Source: G963422565 sp963422565 | GTDB taxonomy: Bacteria; Pseudomonadota; Alphaproteobacteria; MPNO01 | Direction: 5' to 3' | DNA length: 64,000 nucleotides | Assembly: GCA_963422565.1 (NCBI GenBank) | Contig: OY730228.1 | Coordinates: 1,922,001 to 1,986,000 of the forward strand | Shown: positions 43,075 through 52,275 of the stretch, one piece after another | Layout: the number at the start of each line of letters is the position of its first letter | Position numbering within the stretch: the first letter of the stretch is position 1 | Translations under genes and position numbers: made by a program | The notes under the pieces: model-generated | Told to the model about the DNA's origin: nothing | The model's input: only the letters and a program-made list of their open reading frames with translations | Database searches by the model: none

Positions 43075-45825
43075 ATGTTGACCCTCGGCGCGCTCGGCTT
43101 CGCATCGCCCTGGCTGCTACTGGCCGGGCTCGGGCTGCCGGCGATCTGGTGGCTCCTGCGGGTCACCCCGCCGGCCCCGCTGCTGGTCCGCTTTCCGCCG
43201 GCGTTTCTGATCCTCGGCCTGCGTTCCCGAGAGGACCAGCCGGCGCGCACGCCGATATGGCTGACGATCCTGAGGATGGTCCTGGCGGCGCTGATCATCC
43301 TCGGTCTCGCCGAACCGGTTCTCGATCCCGCCGCCCCGCTGCGCGGGTCGGGTCCTCTGGTGCTGATCGTCGACAACGGCTGGGCGTCCGCACAGGGTTG
43401 GGAACGGCGCCGGCAGGCCTGGAAACGGCTGCTGGATCAGGCCGGGGCGGAGGGGCGGCCGGTACGGATCGCGGCGACAGCCCGGTCGCGGCCCGACTCT
43501 CCGGCGGCGCTGTCCGACCCGCTGCGCGCCGAGGACGCGCGGAAGATCCTGCGGGCGCTTCGCCCGGTGCCCTGGAGCGCCGATTACGACGCCCTGCGCG
43601 CCGCCGTCGAGAGCGTGACCGTCGATGGACAGGCGCATGTCGTCTGGCTGTCGGACGGTCTCGACGGCCCGGGCGCCTATGATCTGGCGGCGCAGCTGCA
43701 GAGGCTGGGCGGCCTCGAGATCATGACCGGAGGCGCGGCCTCGGCCCCGCTGCTGGTCGATCCGCCGGACGGCGACGGCGGCGGTTTCGACGTCGCGCTG
43801 CGGCGGGCGGGCGCCGCCGGGACGCGCACCGCCCGGGTCCGCGCCGTCGATCCCGACGGGCGGGTGCTGGCCCGCGGCGAGGCCGGCTTTGTCGCGGGCG
43901 AAACGCGCGCCGGGCTACGGCTCGATCTGCCGAGGGAGGTGCGGCGCGAGGTCGCGCGGCTGCATGTCGAGGGCCAGGAGACCGCCGGCGGCGTCTTTCT
44001 GCTCGACGACCGTTGGCGGCGGCGCCCGGTCGGTGCCGTGTCGGGCGGCTCGACCGACGCCGACCAGCCTTTGCTCGGCACCGTCTACTATCTGGAGCGG
44101 GCGCTGGGCCCCTATCACGACGTGGTGCCGGGCGATGTCGCGGCGCTGACGGAACGGGAGCTGTCGGTCGTCTTCATCGCCGATATCGGCAAGCTCGGAC
44201 GGGCCGAGCAGGACCGCCTGTCCGCCTGGATCGAGCAGGGCGGCGTCCTCGTCCGGTTCGCGGGGCCGAAGCTCGCGCAGGGCGCGGACGCGCTGCTGCC
44301 GGTGGCGCTGCGCAAGGGCGGGCGGGCGCTGGGCGGATCGTTGTCCTGGACCCACCCGGCCCGCCTCGCCCCTTTCTCCGCCCCCTCCCCCTTCGTCGGC
44401 CTGGACGTTCCCGGCGACGTCAGGGTGAAGCGTCAAGTCCTGGCCCAGCCGTCCTTCGCCCTCGACGAACGGACCTGGGCGCGGCTGACCGACGGCACCC
44501 CGCTGGTAACCGCGGCGCGCCGCGGCGACGGCTGGCTCGTCCTGTTCCACGTCACGGCGAACATGGACTGGTCGAACCTGCCGATCTCCGGTCTGTTCGT
44601 GAACATGCTGCGCCGAATCGTCGATCTGTCGCGGGGGGTCGCCGGGCACGATCCCGCCGCCGCTCTCCCGCTGCTCGCCGCGCTCGACGGCTTCGGTGTC
44701 CTGGGAGACCCGCCGGCCGGCGCCGCGGCGACGATCTCCGGACCGGCGGGCGAGGCGCGGGCCGCGCCCGGGTCGCCGCCGGGCTATTACGGCAGCGACG
44801 GGGCGCGGCGCGCCCTCAACCTGTCGCCGGGCATCGCCGATTTCGCGCCGCTGGACGCCCTTCCCGCCGGCGTCGCGCGGAGCAGCTACGCGGGCGGCGC
44901 CGCGGTCCCGCTGCGCGGCTGGCTGCTCCTGGCGGCGCTGCTGCTGGCCGTCGCGGACACGTCGATCGGGCTCGCGCTGCGCGGCCTGCTGCGGCCGTCG
45001 ACGGCGCGGCTTGCCGCAGTTCTGCTCCTGGTCGCGGCGGGCCCGGACGCCCCGTCCAGAGCCCAGACGGGATCGTCCTCCGCCCAGCCCGCCGATGCCG
45101 ACGCCCCGGCGCTGCGGGCGACGCTGGAGACCCGGCTCGCCCATGTTCTGACGGGGGATCGGCGGGTCGACTCGATTGCGCGCGACGGCCTCGCGGGCCT
45201 TGGCAAAGTGCTGCGCCAGCGGACCTCCGTCGAGCCCGGCCCGCCGCTCGGCGTCCGCATCGAGGCGGACGAGCTCGCCTTCTACCCGGTGCTGTACTGG
45301 CCCGTCTCGACGCTGCAGAGCCCACCTTCGGAACGGGCTATGGGAAAGCTCAACCGCTATCTGCGCACCGGCGGCATGATCCTGTTCGACACGCGCGACC
45401 GGGGCGATACCGCCCTCGGCGCCCCGGCCGGGACCAGCCCGGCGGCGCGCCATCTGCGGCGGTTGGTGCAGGGGCTCGACATTCCGATGCTGACCCCGAT
45501 CCCGCGGGATCACGTCCTGACCAGATCCTTCTACCTGCTCTCCGATTTCCCCGGACGGTGGACCGGCGGACGACTCTGGGTCGAACGCCGGGGCGGGCAG
45601 CATAATGACGGCGTGTCCTCGGTCGTCGTCGGCGCGAACGACTGGGCGGCGGCCTGGGCGGTCGATTCCGACGGCCGGCCACGTCTGCCGGTCGTCCCCG
45701 GCGGCGAAGGGCAGCGGGAATACGCCTATCGTTTCGGCGTCAACTGGGTGATGTACGCGCTGACCGGCAACTACAAGGCGGACCAGGTCCACGTCCCGGC
45801 GATCATGGAGCGGCTCGGGCAATGA
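43075..45825 (+). CDS. BatA/DUF4159-domain membrane protein
   Basis: The 916-residue protein starts with the BatA N-terminal pair of membrane helices (ALGFASPWLLLAGLGLPAIW, WLTILRMVLAALIILGL) and a degenerate von Willebrand-like segment LVLIVDNGWASAQGW. More membrane helices lie near 630-680 (WLLLAALLLAVADTSIG). The last 220 residues are a DUF4159 domain (FYPVLYWPVS, GGMILFDTRD, FYLLSDFPGRW). It normally belongs to a MoxR-DUF58-DUF4159-amidotransferase-like operon acting on envelope or chaperone functions. It overlaps the next gene by ATGA. The MoxR and DUF58 genes are absent upstream; an IS remnant sits there. Confidence 0.85.
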   Translation: MLTLGALGFASPWLLLAGLGLPAIWWLLRVTPPAPLLVRFPPAFLILGLRSREDQPARTPIWLTILRMVLAALIILGLAEPVLDPAAPLRGSGPLVLIVDNGWASAQGWERRRQAWKRLLDQAGAEGRPVRIAATARSRPDSPAALSDPLRAEDARKILRALRPVPWSADYDALRAAVESVTVDGQAHVVWLSDGLDGPGAYDLAAQLQRLGGLEIMTGGAASAPLLVDPPDGDGGGFDVALRRAGAAGTRTARVRAVDPDGRVLARGEAGFVAGETRAGLRLDLPREVRREVARLHVEGQETAGGVFLLDDRWRRRPVGAVSGGSTDADQPLLGTVYYLERALGPYHDVVPGDVAALTERELSVVFIADIGKLGRAEQDRLSAWIEQGGVLVRFAGPKLAQGADALLPVALRKGGRALGGSLSWTHPARLAPFSAPSPFVGLDVPGDVRVKRQVLAQPSFALDERTWARLTDGTPLVTAARRGDGWLVLFHVTANMDWSNLPISGLFVNMLRRIVDLSRGVAGHDPAAALPLLAALDGFGVLGDPPAGAAATISGPAGEARAAPGSPPGYYGSDGARRALNLSPGIADFAPLDALPAGVARSSYAGGAAVPLRGWLLLAALLLAVADTSIGLALRGLLRPSTARLAAVLLLVAAGPDAPSRAQTGSSSAQPADADAPALRATLETRLAHVLTGDRRVDSIARDGLAGLGKVLRQRTSVEPGPPLGVRIEADELAFYPVLYWPVSTLQSPPSERAMGKLNRYLRTGGMILFDTRDRGDTALGAPAGTSPAARHLRRLVQGLDIPMLTPIPRDHVLTRSFYLLSDFPGRWTGGRLWVERRGGQHNDGVSSVVVGANDWAAAWAVDSDGRPRLPVVPGGEGQREYAYRFGVNWVMYALTGNYKADQVHVPAIMERLGQ

Positions 45826-47876
45826 CGGCGATCGCCTTCGATCCTCTCGTCGACTGGACGCCGCTATGCGTCGCCGGCGGCATCGCCCTCGCCGTGCTCC
45901 TGCTGTCGCTGCTGCGCCGCGCGCGCGGGACCCTATGGCGGTCGGCGATGCTGGCCCTGCTCTGGCTCGCGATCGCGAACCCGGTTCTGGTCGATGAGGA
46001 ACGCGAGTCCGTTCCGGATCTGGTGACGCTGGTGGTCGACGAGTCGCCGAGCCAGCGGATCGAAAATCGGGTCGCCCGGACCGCCGACGCCCTCGCCCGG
46101 GTCACCGCGCGGCTGGCGAGATTCGACGATCTCGAGATACGGCGCGTCCATGCGGGAGGGGAACGGAACCCGTCCGCCCGCGGCACGACCCTGTTCGGCC
46201 CCCTCGCGCGCAGCCGCAGCCGGATCCCCGGGCGGCGCGCCGCGGCGACGATCCTGCTGACCGACGGCCAGGTCCACGATGTCCCCGACTCCGTCGAGGC
46301 TCTCGGGCTCGGCGGTCCGATCCATGTACTGCTGAGCGGGCGGCGCGACGAGCGCGACCGGGCCCTCTTCGTCGACGCTGCGCCGCGCTTCTCCCTGGTC
46401 GGCAGCAAGGCGGCGATCAGACTCCGCGTCGAAGACGGGGGCCGGCCCGACGACCGCGCCCTGCTCACCATCTCTCGGGACGGCCGCATACGGGCGCGCG
46501 TTCCGCTGCCCGTCGGCACCGTCCAGGAGATCGAGGTCGATATCGACCATGCGGGGGCCAACATCTTCGAACTCGAGGTCGCCGAGCGGGCGGGCGAGCT
46601 GAGCCCGGCCAACAACCGCCGCCTGGTCGAAATCAACGGTGTGCGCGAGCGGCTCCGCGTCCTGCTGGTCTCCGGCGAGCCGCACCCCGGCGAGCGCACC
46701 TGGCGCAACTTCCTGAAGGCCGATCCCTCGGTCGACCTGATCCATTTCACGATTCTCCGCCCGCCGGACAAGTACGACTCGACCCCCGTGCGCGAGCTTT
46801 CGCTGATCGCGTTCCCGATCCGCGAGCTGTTCGAAGTCAAGCTCGCGGATTTCGATCTGATCATCTTCGACCACTATCGACGCCGCGGCGTGCTTCCGGG
46901 CATCTATCTGGAGAACATCGCCAAGTTCGTGAACGACGGCGGCGCGGTGCTGGAGGCCGCCGGCCCCGCCTTCGCCGCCAATCACAGCCTCTATCGTACG
47001 CCGCTGGGCCGCATCCTCCCCGGTGCCCCGACCGGCAGGGTGATCGAAGGCGGTTTCAAGCCCAGGGTTTCCGACATCGGGCGGCGCCACCCGGTGACCG
47101 CCGGCCTCGTCGGCGCGGCGGACGGCCGGGCGCGCTGGGGACGCTGGTTCCGCCAGATCGAGGCTCGCGCCGAGAGCGGCCACACGCTCATGCAGGGCGC
47201 CGACTCCCGGCCGCTTCTGATCGTCGACCGCGTAGGCGAGGGTCGGGTCGCGCAGCTCCTGAGCGACCATATCTGGCTCTGGGCGCGGGGTTTCGAGACC
47301 GGCGGGCCACATTCCGAGATCCTTCGCCGCCTGTCTCACTGGCTGATGAAGGAGCCGGAGCTCGAGGAACATGACCTGCGAGCGCGCTGGGACCAGGGCG
47401 GGCTCACGATCGTCCGCCGCAGCATCGCGCGCGACCACCCGCCGATCGAGGTGATCGCGCCGTCCGGTGCGCGGCAGATGGTGACGCTGGAGCCGGGGGC
47501 GGAGGGCCGGGCGCGGGCGACGATCCCCGCCGCCGAGCCCGGCCTCTATCGGCTCAGCGACGGGTCGAGGACCGCGCTCGCCGCCGCCGGCACCCTCAAC
47601 CCCCTGGAATACGCCGACCTGCGGAGCACGCCCGACCGGCTCGCCGCGCTCGTCGCGGAGAGCGGCGGCGGCATCCACCGATTGGAGGACGGGCTGCCTT
47701 CCTTCAAGCGCGTGCGCCCCGACCGCGCTGCGTCCGGCGACGGGTGGTTCGGGCTGGCCGCCCATCGCGGCTATCGGGTCGTCCGCATATCGGAGACGCC
47801 GGCCCTGCCCGCGCTGGCGCTGCTGGCGCTGGTTCTGGGAACGCTGCTGCTGGCATGGCGCCGCGAGGGCCGCTGA
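45822..47876 (+). CDS. Membrane protein with glutamine-amidotransferase-like domain (partner of DUF4159 protein)
   Basis: The 684-residue protein has two N-terminal membrane helices (LCVAGGIALAVLLLSLLRRA, LALLWLAIANPVL), a vWA-like stretch VTLVVDESPSQR with ILLTDGQVHDV, and a class I amidotransferase-like fold around residues 280-480 (RVLLVSGEPHPG, FDLIIFDHYRRRG, FVNDGGAVLEAAGP) without an evident Cys-His-Glu triad. A final helix (ALPALALLALVLGTLLLAW) closes the chain. It is coupled to the DUF4159 gene, as in the conserved alphaproteobacterial operon. Biochemical role unknown. Confidence 0.82.
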   Translation: MTAIAFDPLVDWTPLCVAGGIALAVLLLSLLRRARGTLWRSAMLALLWLAIANPVLVDEERESVPDLVTLVVDESPSQRIENRVARTADALARVTARLARFDDLEIRRVHAGGERNPSARGTTLFGPLARSRSRIPGRRAAATILLTDGQVHDVPDSVEALGLGGPIHVLLSGRRDERDRALFVDAAPRFSLVGSKAAIRLRVEDGGRPDDRALLTISRDGRIRARVPLPVGTVQEIEVDIDHAGANIFELEVAERAGELSPANNRRLVEINGVRERLRVLLVSGEPHPGERTWRNFLKADPSVDLIHFTILRPPDKYDSTPVRELSLIAFPIRELFEVKLADFDLIIFDHYRRRGVLPGIYLENIAKFVNDGGAVLEAAGPAFAANHSLYRTPLGRILPGAPTGRVIEGGFKPRVSDIGRRHPVTAGLVGAADGRARWGRWFRQIEARAESGHTLMQGADSRPLLIVDRVGEGRVAQLLSDHIWLWARGFETGGPHSEILRRLSHWLMKEPELEEHDLRARWDQGGLTIVRRSIARDHPPIEVIAPSGARQMVTLEPGAEGRARATIPAAEPGLYRLSDGSRTALAAAGTLNPLEYADLRSTPDRLAALVAESGGGIHRLEDGLPSFKRVRPDRAASGDGWFGLAAHRGYRVVRISETPALPALALLALVLGTLLLAWRREGR

Positions 47877-47882
47877 CCGCGC

Positions 47883-48014
47883 CTATCGGAGGCCGACCCC
47901 GCTGCAAATGGCGAGCGCGATGCTCTGGATCGCATAGACGTCCTGGACCAGCGGCAGAGACAGCACGCCCAGGACGAGCAGCGCGGCGACCAGCAGATAC
48001 TCGCCTTTCCCCAT
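47883..48014 (-). CDS. 43-residue single-pass membrane peptide
   Basis: ATG at 48014 is preceded by a good GGAAGGGG site about eight bases upstream and opens 43 codons ending TAG. The peptide starts MGKGEYLLVAALLVLGVLSL, continues PLVQDVYAIQSIALAI and ends CSGVGLR. It has one hydrophobic segment and a second moderately hydrophobic stretch. It starts 19 bases after the GST stop on the same strand, so it is probably translated from the GST message. No family recognised; the clean ribosome binding site and membrane character argue that it is real. Confidence 0.62.
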   Translation of the reverse strand: MGKGEYLLVAALLVLGVLSLPLVQDVYAIQSIALAICSGVGLR

Positions 48015-48033
48015 CCGTCCGCCCCTTCCGGCG

Positions 48034-48744
48034 TCAGGGTTCCGCCGCGCGCCGCGCGACGGACGCGGCGGTCTGGTTGAACAGGGTCTCCCGCTCCTCG
48101 GCGCTGTGGCCGCCCGACGGCCGGCGGCTCTTGCCGAGATCGACCCCCCGCCGGACGGCGGGGCGTTCCTTCACCGCCGCGCGCCAGCGCGCGAGATTGG
48201 GAAAGGCGTCGAGCGAGGCGCCGAGCGGCTTGGCGATCAGCACCCAGGGCCAACAGACGATGTCGGCGATCGAATAGGCGTCGCCCAGAATATGGGCGCG
48301 GCCGGCGAGACGGCGGTCGAGCACGCCGAGGCATCTGTCGTATTCATTGGCGTAGCGGTTTCTGGAATAGGTTTCGCCGGGCGGCGCGTAGTTGACGAAA
48401 TGGCTGAGCTGGCCGGCCATCGGCCCCTGGTTACCGGTCTGCCAGAACAGCCATTCCAGGGCCTCTTTACGGTCCGTCGGGCTCTCCGGGATCAGCCGGC
48501 CGGTCTTCTCGGCGAGATAGAACAGGATCGCCCCCGACTCGAACACCGGGATCGGTGGGCCGGCGACATCGTGGTCGACGATCGCTGGCATCCGGTTGTT
48601 GGGGCTGATGCGCATGAAGTCGGGCTTGAACTGGTCGCCCCTGGAGATGTCGGTAAACACGGTCCGATAGGGGACCCCGACCTCCTCCAACATGATCGCG
48701 ACCTTCCAGCCGTTGGGCGTGGGCCAGTAGTAGAAGTCGATCAA
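48034..48744 (-). CDS. Glutathione S-transferase-family protein (YfcG/GstB-like disulfide-bond oxidoreductase type)
   Basis: The 236-residue protein has the thioredoxin-like domain start IDFYYWPTPNGWKVAIMLEE, FMRISPNNRMPAIVD, VFESGAILFYLAEKTG and the C-terminal helical domain with GDAYSIADIVCWPWV (N-capping box). The motif TPNGWK replaces the usual Tyr/Ser region as in YfcG-like enzymes, which reduce disulfides with glutathione. The start is TTG at 48744, overlapping the CoA-transferase stop (TTGA), with GGGAGG seven bases upstream. It is coupled to the CoA-transferase gene. Confidence 0.87.
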   Translation of the reverse strand: MIDFYYWPTPNGWKVAIMLEEVGVPYRTVFTDISRGDQFKPDFMRISPNNRMPAIVDHDVAGPPIPVFESGAILFYLAEKTGRLIPESPTDRKEALEWLFWQTGNQGPMAGQLSHFVNYAPPGETYSRNRYANEYDRCLGVLDRRLAGRAHILGDAYSIADIVCWPWVLIAKPLGASLDAFPNLARWRAAVKERPAVRRGVDLGKSRRPSGGHSAEERETLFNQTAASVARRAAEP

Positions 48745-49952
48745 TCCGCGGCCTCCCGCCCGTTGCCGTCGAGGACGACGCCGTCCTCGACGAGCGCCGC
48801 GATCTCGGCGGCCGCGAACCCGGCCTCTCGCAGCACCTCCGCGCTGTGCGCCCCGAGCGCGGGCGCGCCGCGCGCATCGTCGGCCGGGGTTTCCGAGAAC
48901 CTCGCGGCCGGGCGCGCCTGGCGCAGTCTGCCGGCCGCCGGGTGATCGAACATGGCGACGGTGCCGTTCGCCGCGACTTGCGGGTGCAGGATCATCTCGC
49001 GGCGCGTAAGTACCGGAACGCAGGGAACGTCCGCCGCCTCGAGGCGCGCCAGCCAATGAGCCGACGGGGCGCCGCGGAGAACCCGCTGGGTCAGATCCAG
49101 ACGGGCGTCGAGATGTTCCTGACGGAGAGCCGTCGTCCGGAAGCGCGGGTCGTCGAGCCATTCCGGACGGTCGAGCGCGCCGCACAGACCCCGCCACTGC
49201 CGGTCGGTCTGGACGGCGACGCTGATATGTCCGTCCTCGGTTTCGTAGATCAGGTCGATGGTGCTCTGGTCCTCGTCGGAACGGGCGGGCGCGTCGGCGA
49301 AGGTATGCGCGCCCATGTCGGAGCTCCAGAGGAAGGAGATCACGCTGTCGAGCATCGAAAGCCGCACATGCTGTCCGCGCCCGCTCCGCGCCCGCGCGAG
49401 CAGGGCGGCGGTGATGGCCTGGCTCGCGGTCAGCCCGGTGACCTTGTCGGGCAGAATCGTTCGCACCAGCCGCGGCCTGGCCGAGTCAGAGCCGGCCTGG
49501 ATGGTCGTGAGACCGGACAGCGCCTGGACCAGCGGATCGTAGACCGGCCGCCCGGCAAGCGGCCCTCGCTGGCCGAAGCCGGAGACCGAGACATAGACGA
49601 TGCCGGGCGCGGCCGCGCGGACCGCGGCCTCGTCGATGCCCAGGCGCTCGACCACGCCGGGACGGAAATTCTGCGCGAATACATCGGCGCCCCGCGCGAG
49701 CCGCAGCAGCGCCGCCCGACCGCGCGGAGCCTTCAGATCCAGCGCGATCGACCGCTTGTTGCGGTTGTTGTTGAGAAACGAGGAGGAGAAACCGTTGCGC
49801 CGATTGGCGACCGCGCGGGTGAAGTCGCCGCCGCCGGGGTTCTCGACCTTGATCACGTCCGCGCCCTGGTCGGCGAGGATCATGGTCGCCAGCGGTCCGG
49901 AGACCACCGACGTCAGATCCAGGATGCGGATGCCGTCCAGAGGGCCGGGCAC
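48741..49952 (-). CDS. CaiB/BaiF-family (class III) CoA transferase
   Basis: The 403-residue protein begins LDGIRILDLTSVVSGPLATM, as in formyl-CoA transferase and CaiB. It has ADVIKVENPGGGDFTR, NRNKRSIALDLKAPRGR, AQNFRPGVVERLGID and YDPLVQALSGL, where the Asp is the expected acyl-carrying residue. It moves CoA between carboxylic acids. GTG start at 49952. It lies 12 bases after the PuuE-like gene and overlaps the GST gene, making a three-gene transcript plus the small membrane peptide. Substrate unknown. Confidence 0.9.
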   Translation of the reverse strand: MPGPLDGIRILDLTSVVSGPLATMILADQGADVIKVENPGGGDFTRAVANRRNGFSSSFLNNNRNKRSIALDLKAPRGRAALLRLARGADVFAQNFRPGVVERLGIDEAAVRAAAPGIVYVSVSGFGQRGPLAGRPVYDPLVQALSGLTTIQAGSDSARPRLVRTILPDKVTGLTASQAITAALLARARSGRGQHVRLSMLDSVISFLWSSDMGAHTFADAPARSDEDQSTIDLIYETEDGHISVAVQTDRQWRGLCGALDRPEWLDDPRFRTTALRQEHLDARLDLTQRVLRGAPSAHWLARLEAADVPCVPVLTRREMILHPQVAANGTVAMFDHPAAGRLRQARPAARFSETPADDARGAPALGAHSAEVLREAGFAAAEIAALVEDGVVLDGNGREAAD

Positions 49953-49964
49953 GCCGATCGCTCC

Positions 49965-50891
49965 TCAAGGCCCATGATGGTCGTGCCAGTGCCTGGCGAT
50001 GTCGATCCGCCGGCAGATCCAGACCCCGTCATGGCTCTGCACGTGACCCATGAAGCGGTCGAGAGCCGCTATGCGTCCGGCGCGCCCGGCGAGGCGGCAG
50101 TGCAGCCCGACGCTCATCATCTTGGGCGCCGTCTTGCCCTCGGCGTAGAGGACATCGAAGGCGTCGCGAAGATATTCGAAGAAACCGGCGCCCGAGGTGA
50201 AGCCCGGCGACACGGCGAACTTCATGTCGTTCTGGTCGAGGGTATAGGGAATGATCAGCAGCGGTCGTCCGGCGACCTCGACCCAGTAGGGCAGATCGTC
50301 GTTATAGGCGTCCGACTCGTAGAGGAAGCCGCCGTCCTCGGCGACCAGGCGGCGGGTGATGGGGCTGATGCGCCCGCCATACCAGCCGAGCGGCCGCTCG
50401 CCGAGGATCCGCTCATGGGCGGCGATGGCCCGCCGCATATGGTCGCGCTCCGTCGCTTCGTCGACATGCTGATAGTCGATCCAGCGCCAGCCGTGGCTCG
50501 CGATCTCGTGGCCGGCGCGCTTCATCGCCCGGGCCGCCTCGGGATTCTTCTCGATTGCCAGGCCGACCGCATAGCAGGTGAACGCGATGCCGTGCGCTTC
50601 GAACAGCCGCATCAGGCGCCAGAACCCGGCCCGGCTGCCGTATTCGTACATCGTTTCGGTATTGATGTTGCGGGCGCCCATCACCGGCGCGCCGCCGGGC
50701 GTCTCGCTCAGAAACGTCTCCGAATGCGGGTCGCCGTTGAGCACGCTGTTCTCGCCCCCCTCCTCGTAATTGACCACGAACTGAACGGCGATCCTGGCCC
50801 CGTCGGGCCAGCGCGGGTCCGGCGGATTCGCGCCGTAGCCGACGAAATCGCGGGGATAGGGATCTTCCACGGCAGCCTCGGGATCCGCCAT
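49965..50891 (-). CDS. puuE: Polysaccharide-deacetylase-family amidohydrolase, PuuE (allantoinase) type
   Basis: The 308-residue protein starts YPRDFVGYGANPPDPRWPDG and has IAVQFVVNYEEGGENSVL, YEYGSRAGFWRLMRLFEAHG and HEIASHGWRWIDYQ. These are the hallmarks of the PuuE subgroup of NodB-fold deacetylases, some of which hydrolyse allantoin without metal. Classical NodB metal ligands are partly replaced. It is the first gene of the puuE-like, CoA transferase, GST set. No other ureide gene is seen nearby, so activity on another cyclic amide is equally possible. Confidence 0.82.
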   Translation of the reverse strand: MADPEAAVEDPYPRDFVGYGANPPDPRWPDGARIAVQFVVNYEEGGENSVLNGDPHSETFLSETPGGAPVMGARNINTETMYEYGSRAGFWRLMRLFEAHGIAFTCYAVGLAIEKNPEAARAMKRAGHEIASHGWRWIDYQHVDEATERDHMRRAIAAHERILGERPLGWYGGRISPITRRLVAEDGGFLYESDAYNDDLPYWVEVAGRPLLIIPYTLDQNDMKFAVSPGFTSGAGFFEYLRDAFDVLYAEGKTAPKMMSVGLHCRLAGRAGRIAALDRFMGHVQSHDGVWICRRIDIARHWHDHHGP

Positions 50892-50971
50892 AAGCGACGA
50901 GGGCGCGGCTTGCGCCGGCGCGGATGTTACCCGCGCCCCCCGAACGAAGGAAGGCAGCGGCGCGCGGTTTC

Positions 50972-51000
50972 TTGACGGCCGACGGCCCGGTTGAAATATT
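50972..51000 (+). promoter_or_regulatory. Possible promoter for the MFS gene
   Basis: TTGACG (50972-50977) and AATATT (50995-51000) are separated by 17 bases, about 120 bases upstream of the transporter start and in a locally AT-richer spot of the 230-base divergent gap. Confidence 0.35.
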
Positions 51001-51123
51001 CCTGCTCCATTCCTGCTCCGAAACGGACCCGCGGCGCCGGCGCGGCGCTGCGAAGATGTGGGGCGGGACGTTCGGGCGGGGGGGCGGACCGGGGCCGGCG
51101 CCCCATCGGAGACCGGACCGGCG

Positions 51124-52275
51124 ATGGCCCTTCGACTGGCGCTCTTCTACGCCGCGCTCTTCGCCTTCGTCGGCGTCGCCATGCCCTACTGGCCGGTGTG
51201 GCTCGCCCATCGCGGCCTCGACGCGGCCGAGATCGCGATGCTGATGGCGGCCGCCACCTGGATCCGGATCGGCGTGCCTTCGGCGATCGCGCATGCCGCC
51301 GACCGCCGGGGCGCGCGCAAGCCGGCGATGGCGACTCTGGCCGCCGCCGCCTTCGCGGCGCATCTCCTGTTCCTGGCGGCAGACGGTTTCGCGGCGCTTC
51401 TGCTGGTGAGCGCGCTCGCCGCCGCGGCCTTTACCCCGCTGATCCCGATGACCGAGAACCTCACCCTGCTCGCCGCCCGCGAGCGACGGCTCGACTATGG
51501 CCGGGTCAGGCTCTGGGGGTCGATCGCCTTCGTCGCCGGCGCCTTCGGGGGCGGCTGGGCGCTGGACGAGGTGGGTCCGCCGAGCGTTCTGGCGATGGTC
51601 CTGGTTTCGCTGCTGGCCGCCGCCGCCGCCGCCTTCGCGCTGCCGGACATCCGCCTGCCGCCGGCCCGCCACCCCCTGCCGGTCTGGGCGCTGGTAAAGC
51701 GGCCCGACATGTTGCTGTTCCTCGCCGCCGCAGCGCTGATCCAATCGAGCCATGCGGTCTATTACGTCTTCTCGACTCTCGCCTGGCGGGAGGCGGGGAT
51801 CGACGACCGGTTGATCGGGCTGCTCTGGGCGGAGGGCGTGGCCGCCGAGATCCTGCTGTTCGCGCTCGGCGGCGGGTTGGCGGCGCGCCTCGGCCCGACG
51901 GCGCTGCTCGGCATCGGCGCGGTCGCGGGCGTGCTGCGCTGGTCGGCGCTGGCGCTCACCGCCGATCTCTGGGTCCTGGTCCCCGCCCAGGCGCTGCACG
52001 CGCTGACCTTCGGAGCGGCGCATCTCGGCGCCATGCAGTTCCTCGCCCGCAGAGTCGACGCGTCGCGGTCGGCGAGCGCCCAGGCCCTCTATTCGGGCGT
52101 CACCATGGGGCTCGCCCTCGGCGGGGCGACGCTTCTCGCGGGCGCGCTCTACGCCCGGGCGGGCGCCGGCGCCTACTGGGCGATGGCGCTGATGGCGGCG
52201 GCGGGCGGCCTCGCCGCGCTCGCCCTCTCCCGGTTCACGCCTGACGGTTCCCAGCGGCGAGAAAGGACAGGTTGA
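51124..52275 (+). CDS. MFS transporter, MFS_1-like (HcaT/LacY-like group)
   Basis: The 383-residue protein is hydrophobic throughout with about 12 membrane segments. It opens LRLALFYAALFAFVGVAMPY followed by WPVWLAHRGLDAAEIAML, typical of the HcaT-like MFS group. The loop between helices 2 and 3 carries ADRRGARKP, the MFS signature. HcaT-type proteins import phenylpropionate-like acids or nucleosides. Its last 41 bases overlap the 3' end of the convergent DOPA-dioxygenase-like gene. Substrate inferred only from group. Confidence 0.85.
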   Translation: MALRLALFYAALFAFVGVAMPYWPVWLAHRGLDAAEIAMLMAAATWIRIGVPSAIAHAADRRGARKPAMATLAAAAFAAHLLFLAADGFAALLLVSALAAAAFTPLIPMTENLTLLAARERRLDYGRVRLWGSIAFVAGAFGGGWALDEVGPPSVLAMVLVSLLAAAAAAFALPDIRLPPARHPLPVWALVKRPDMLLFLAAAALIQSSHAVYYVFSTLAWREAGIDDRLIGLLWAEGVAAEILLFALGGGLAARLGPTALLGIGAVAGVLRWSALALTADLWVLVPAQALHALTFGAAHLGAMQFLARRVDASRSASAQALYSGVTMGLALGGATLLAGALYARAGAGAYWAMALMAAAGGLAALALSRFTPDGSQRRERTG

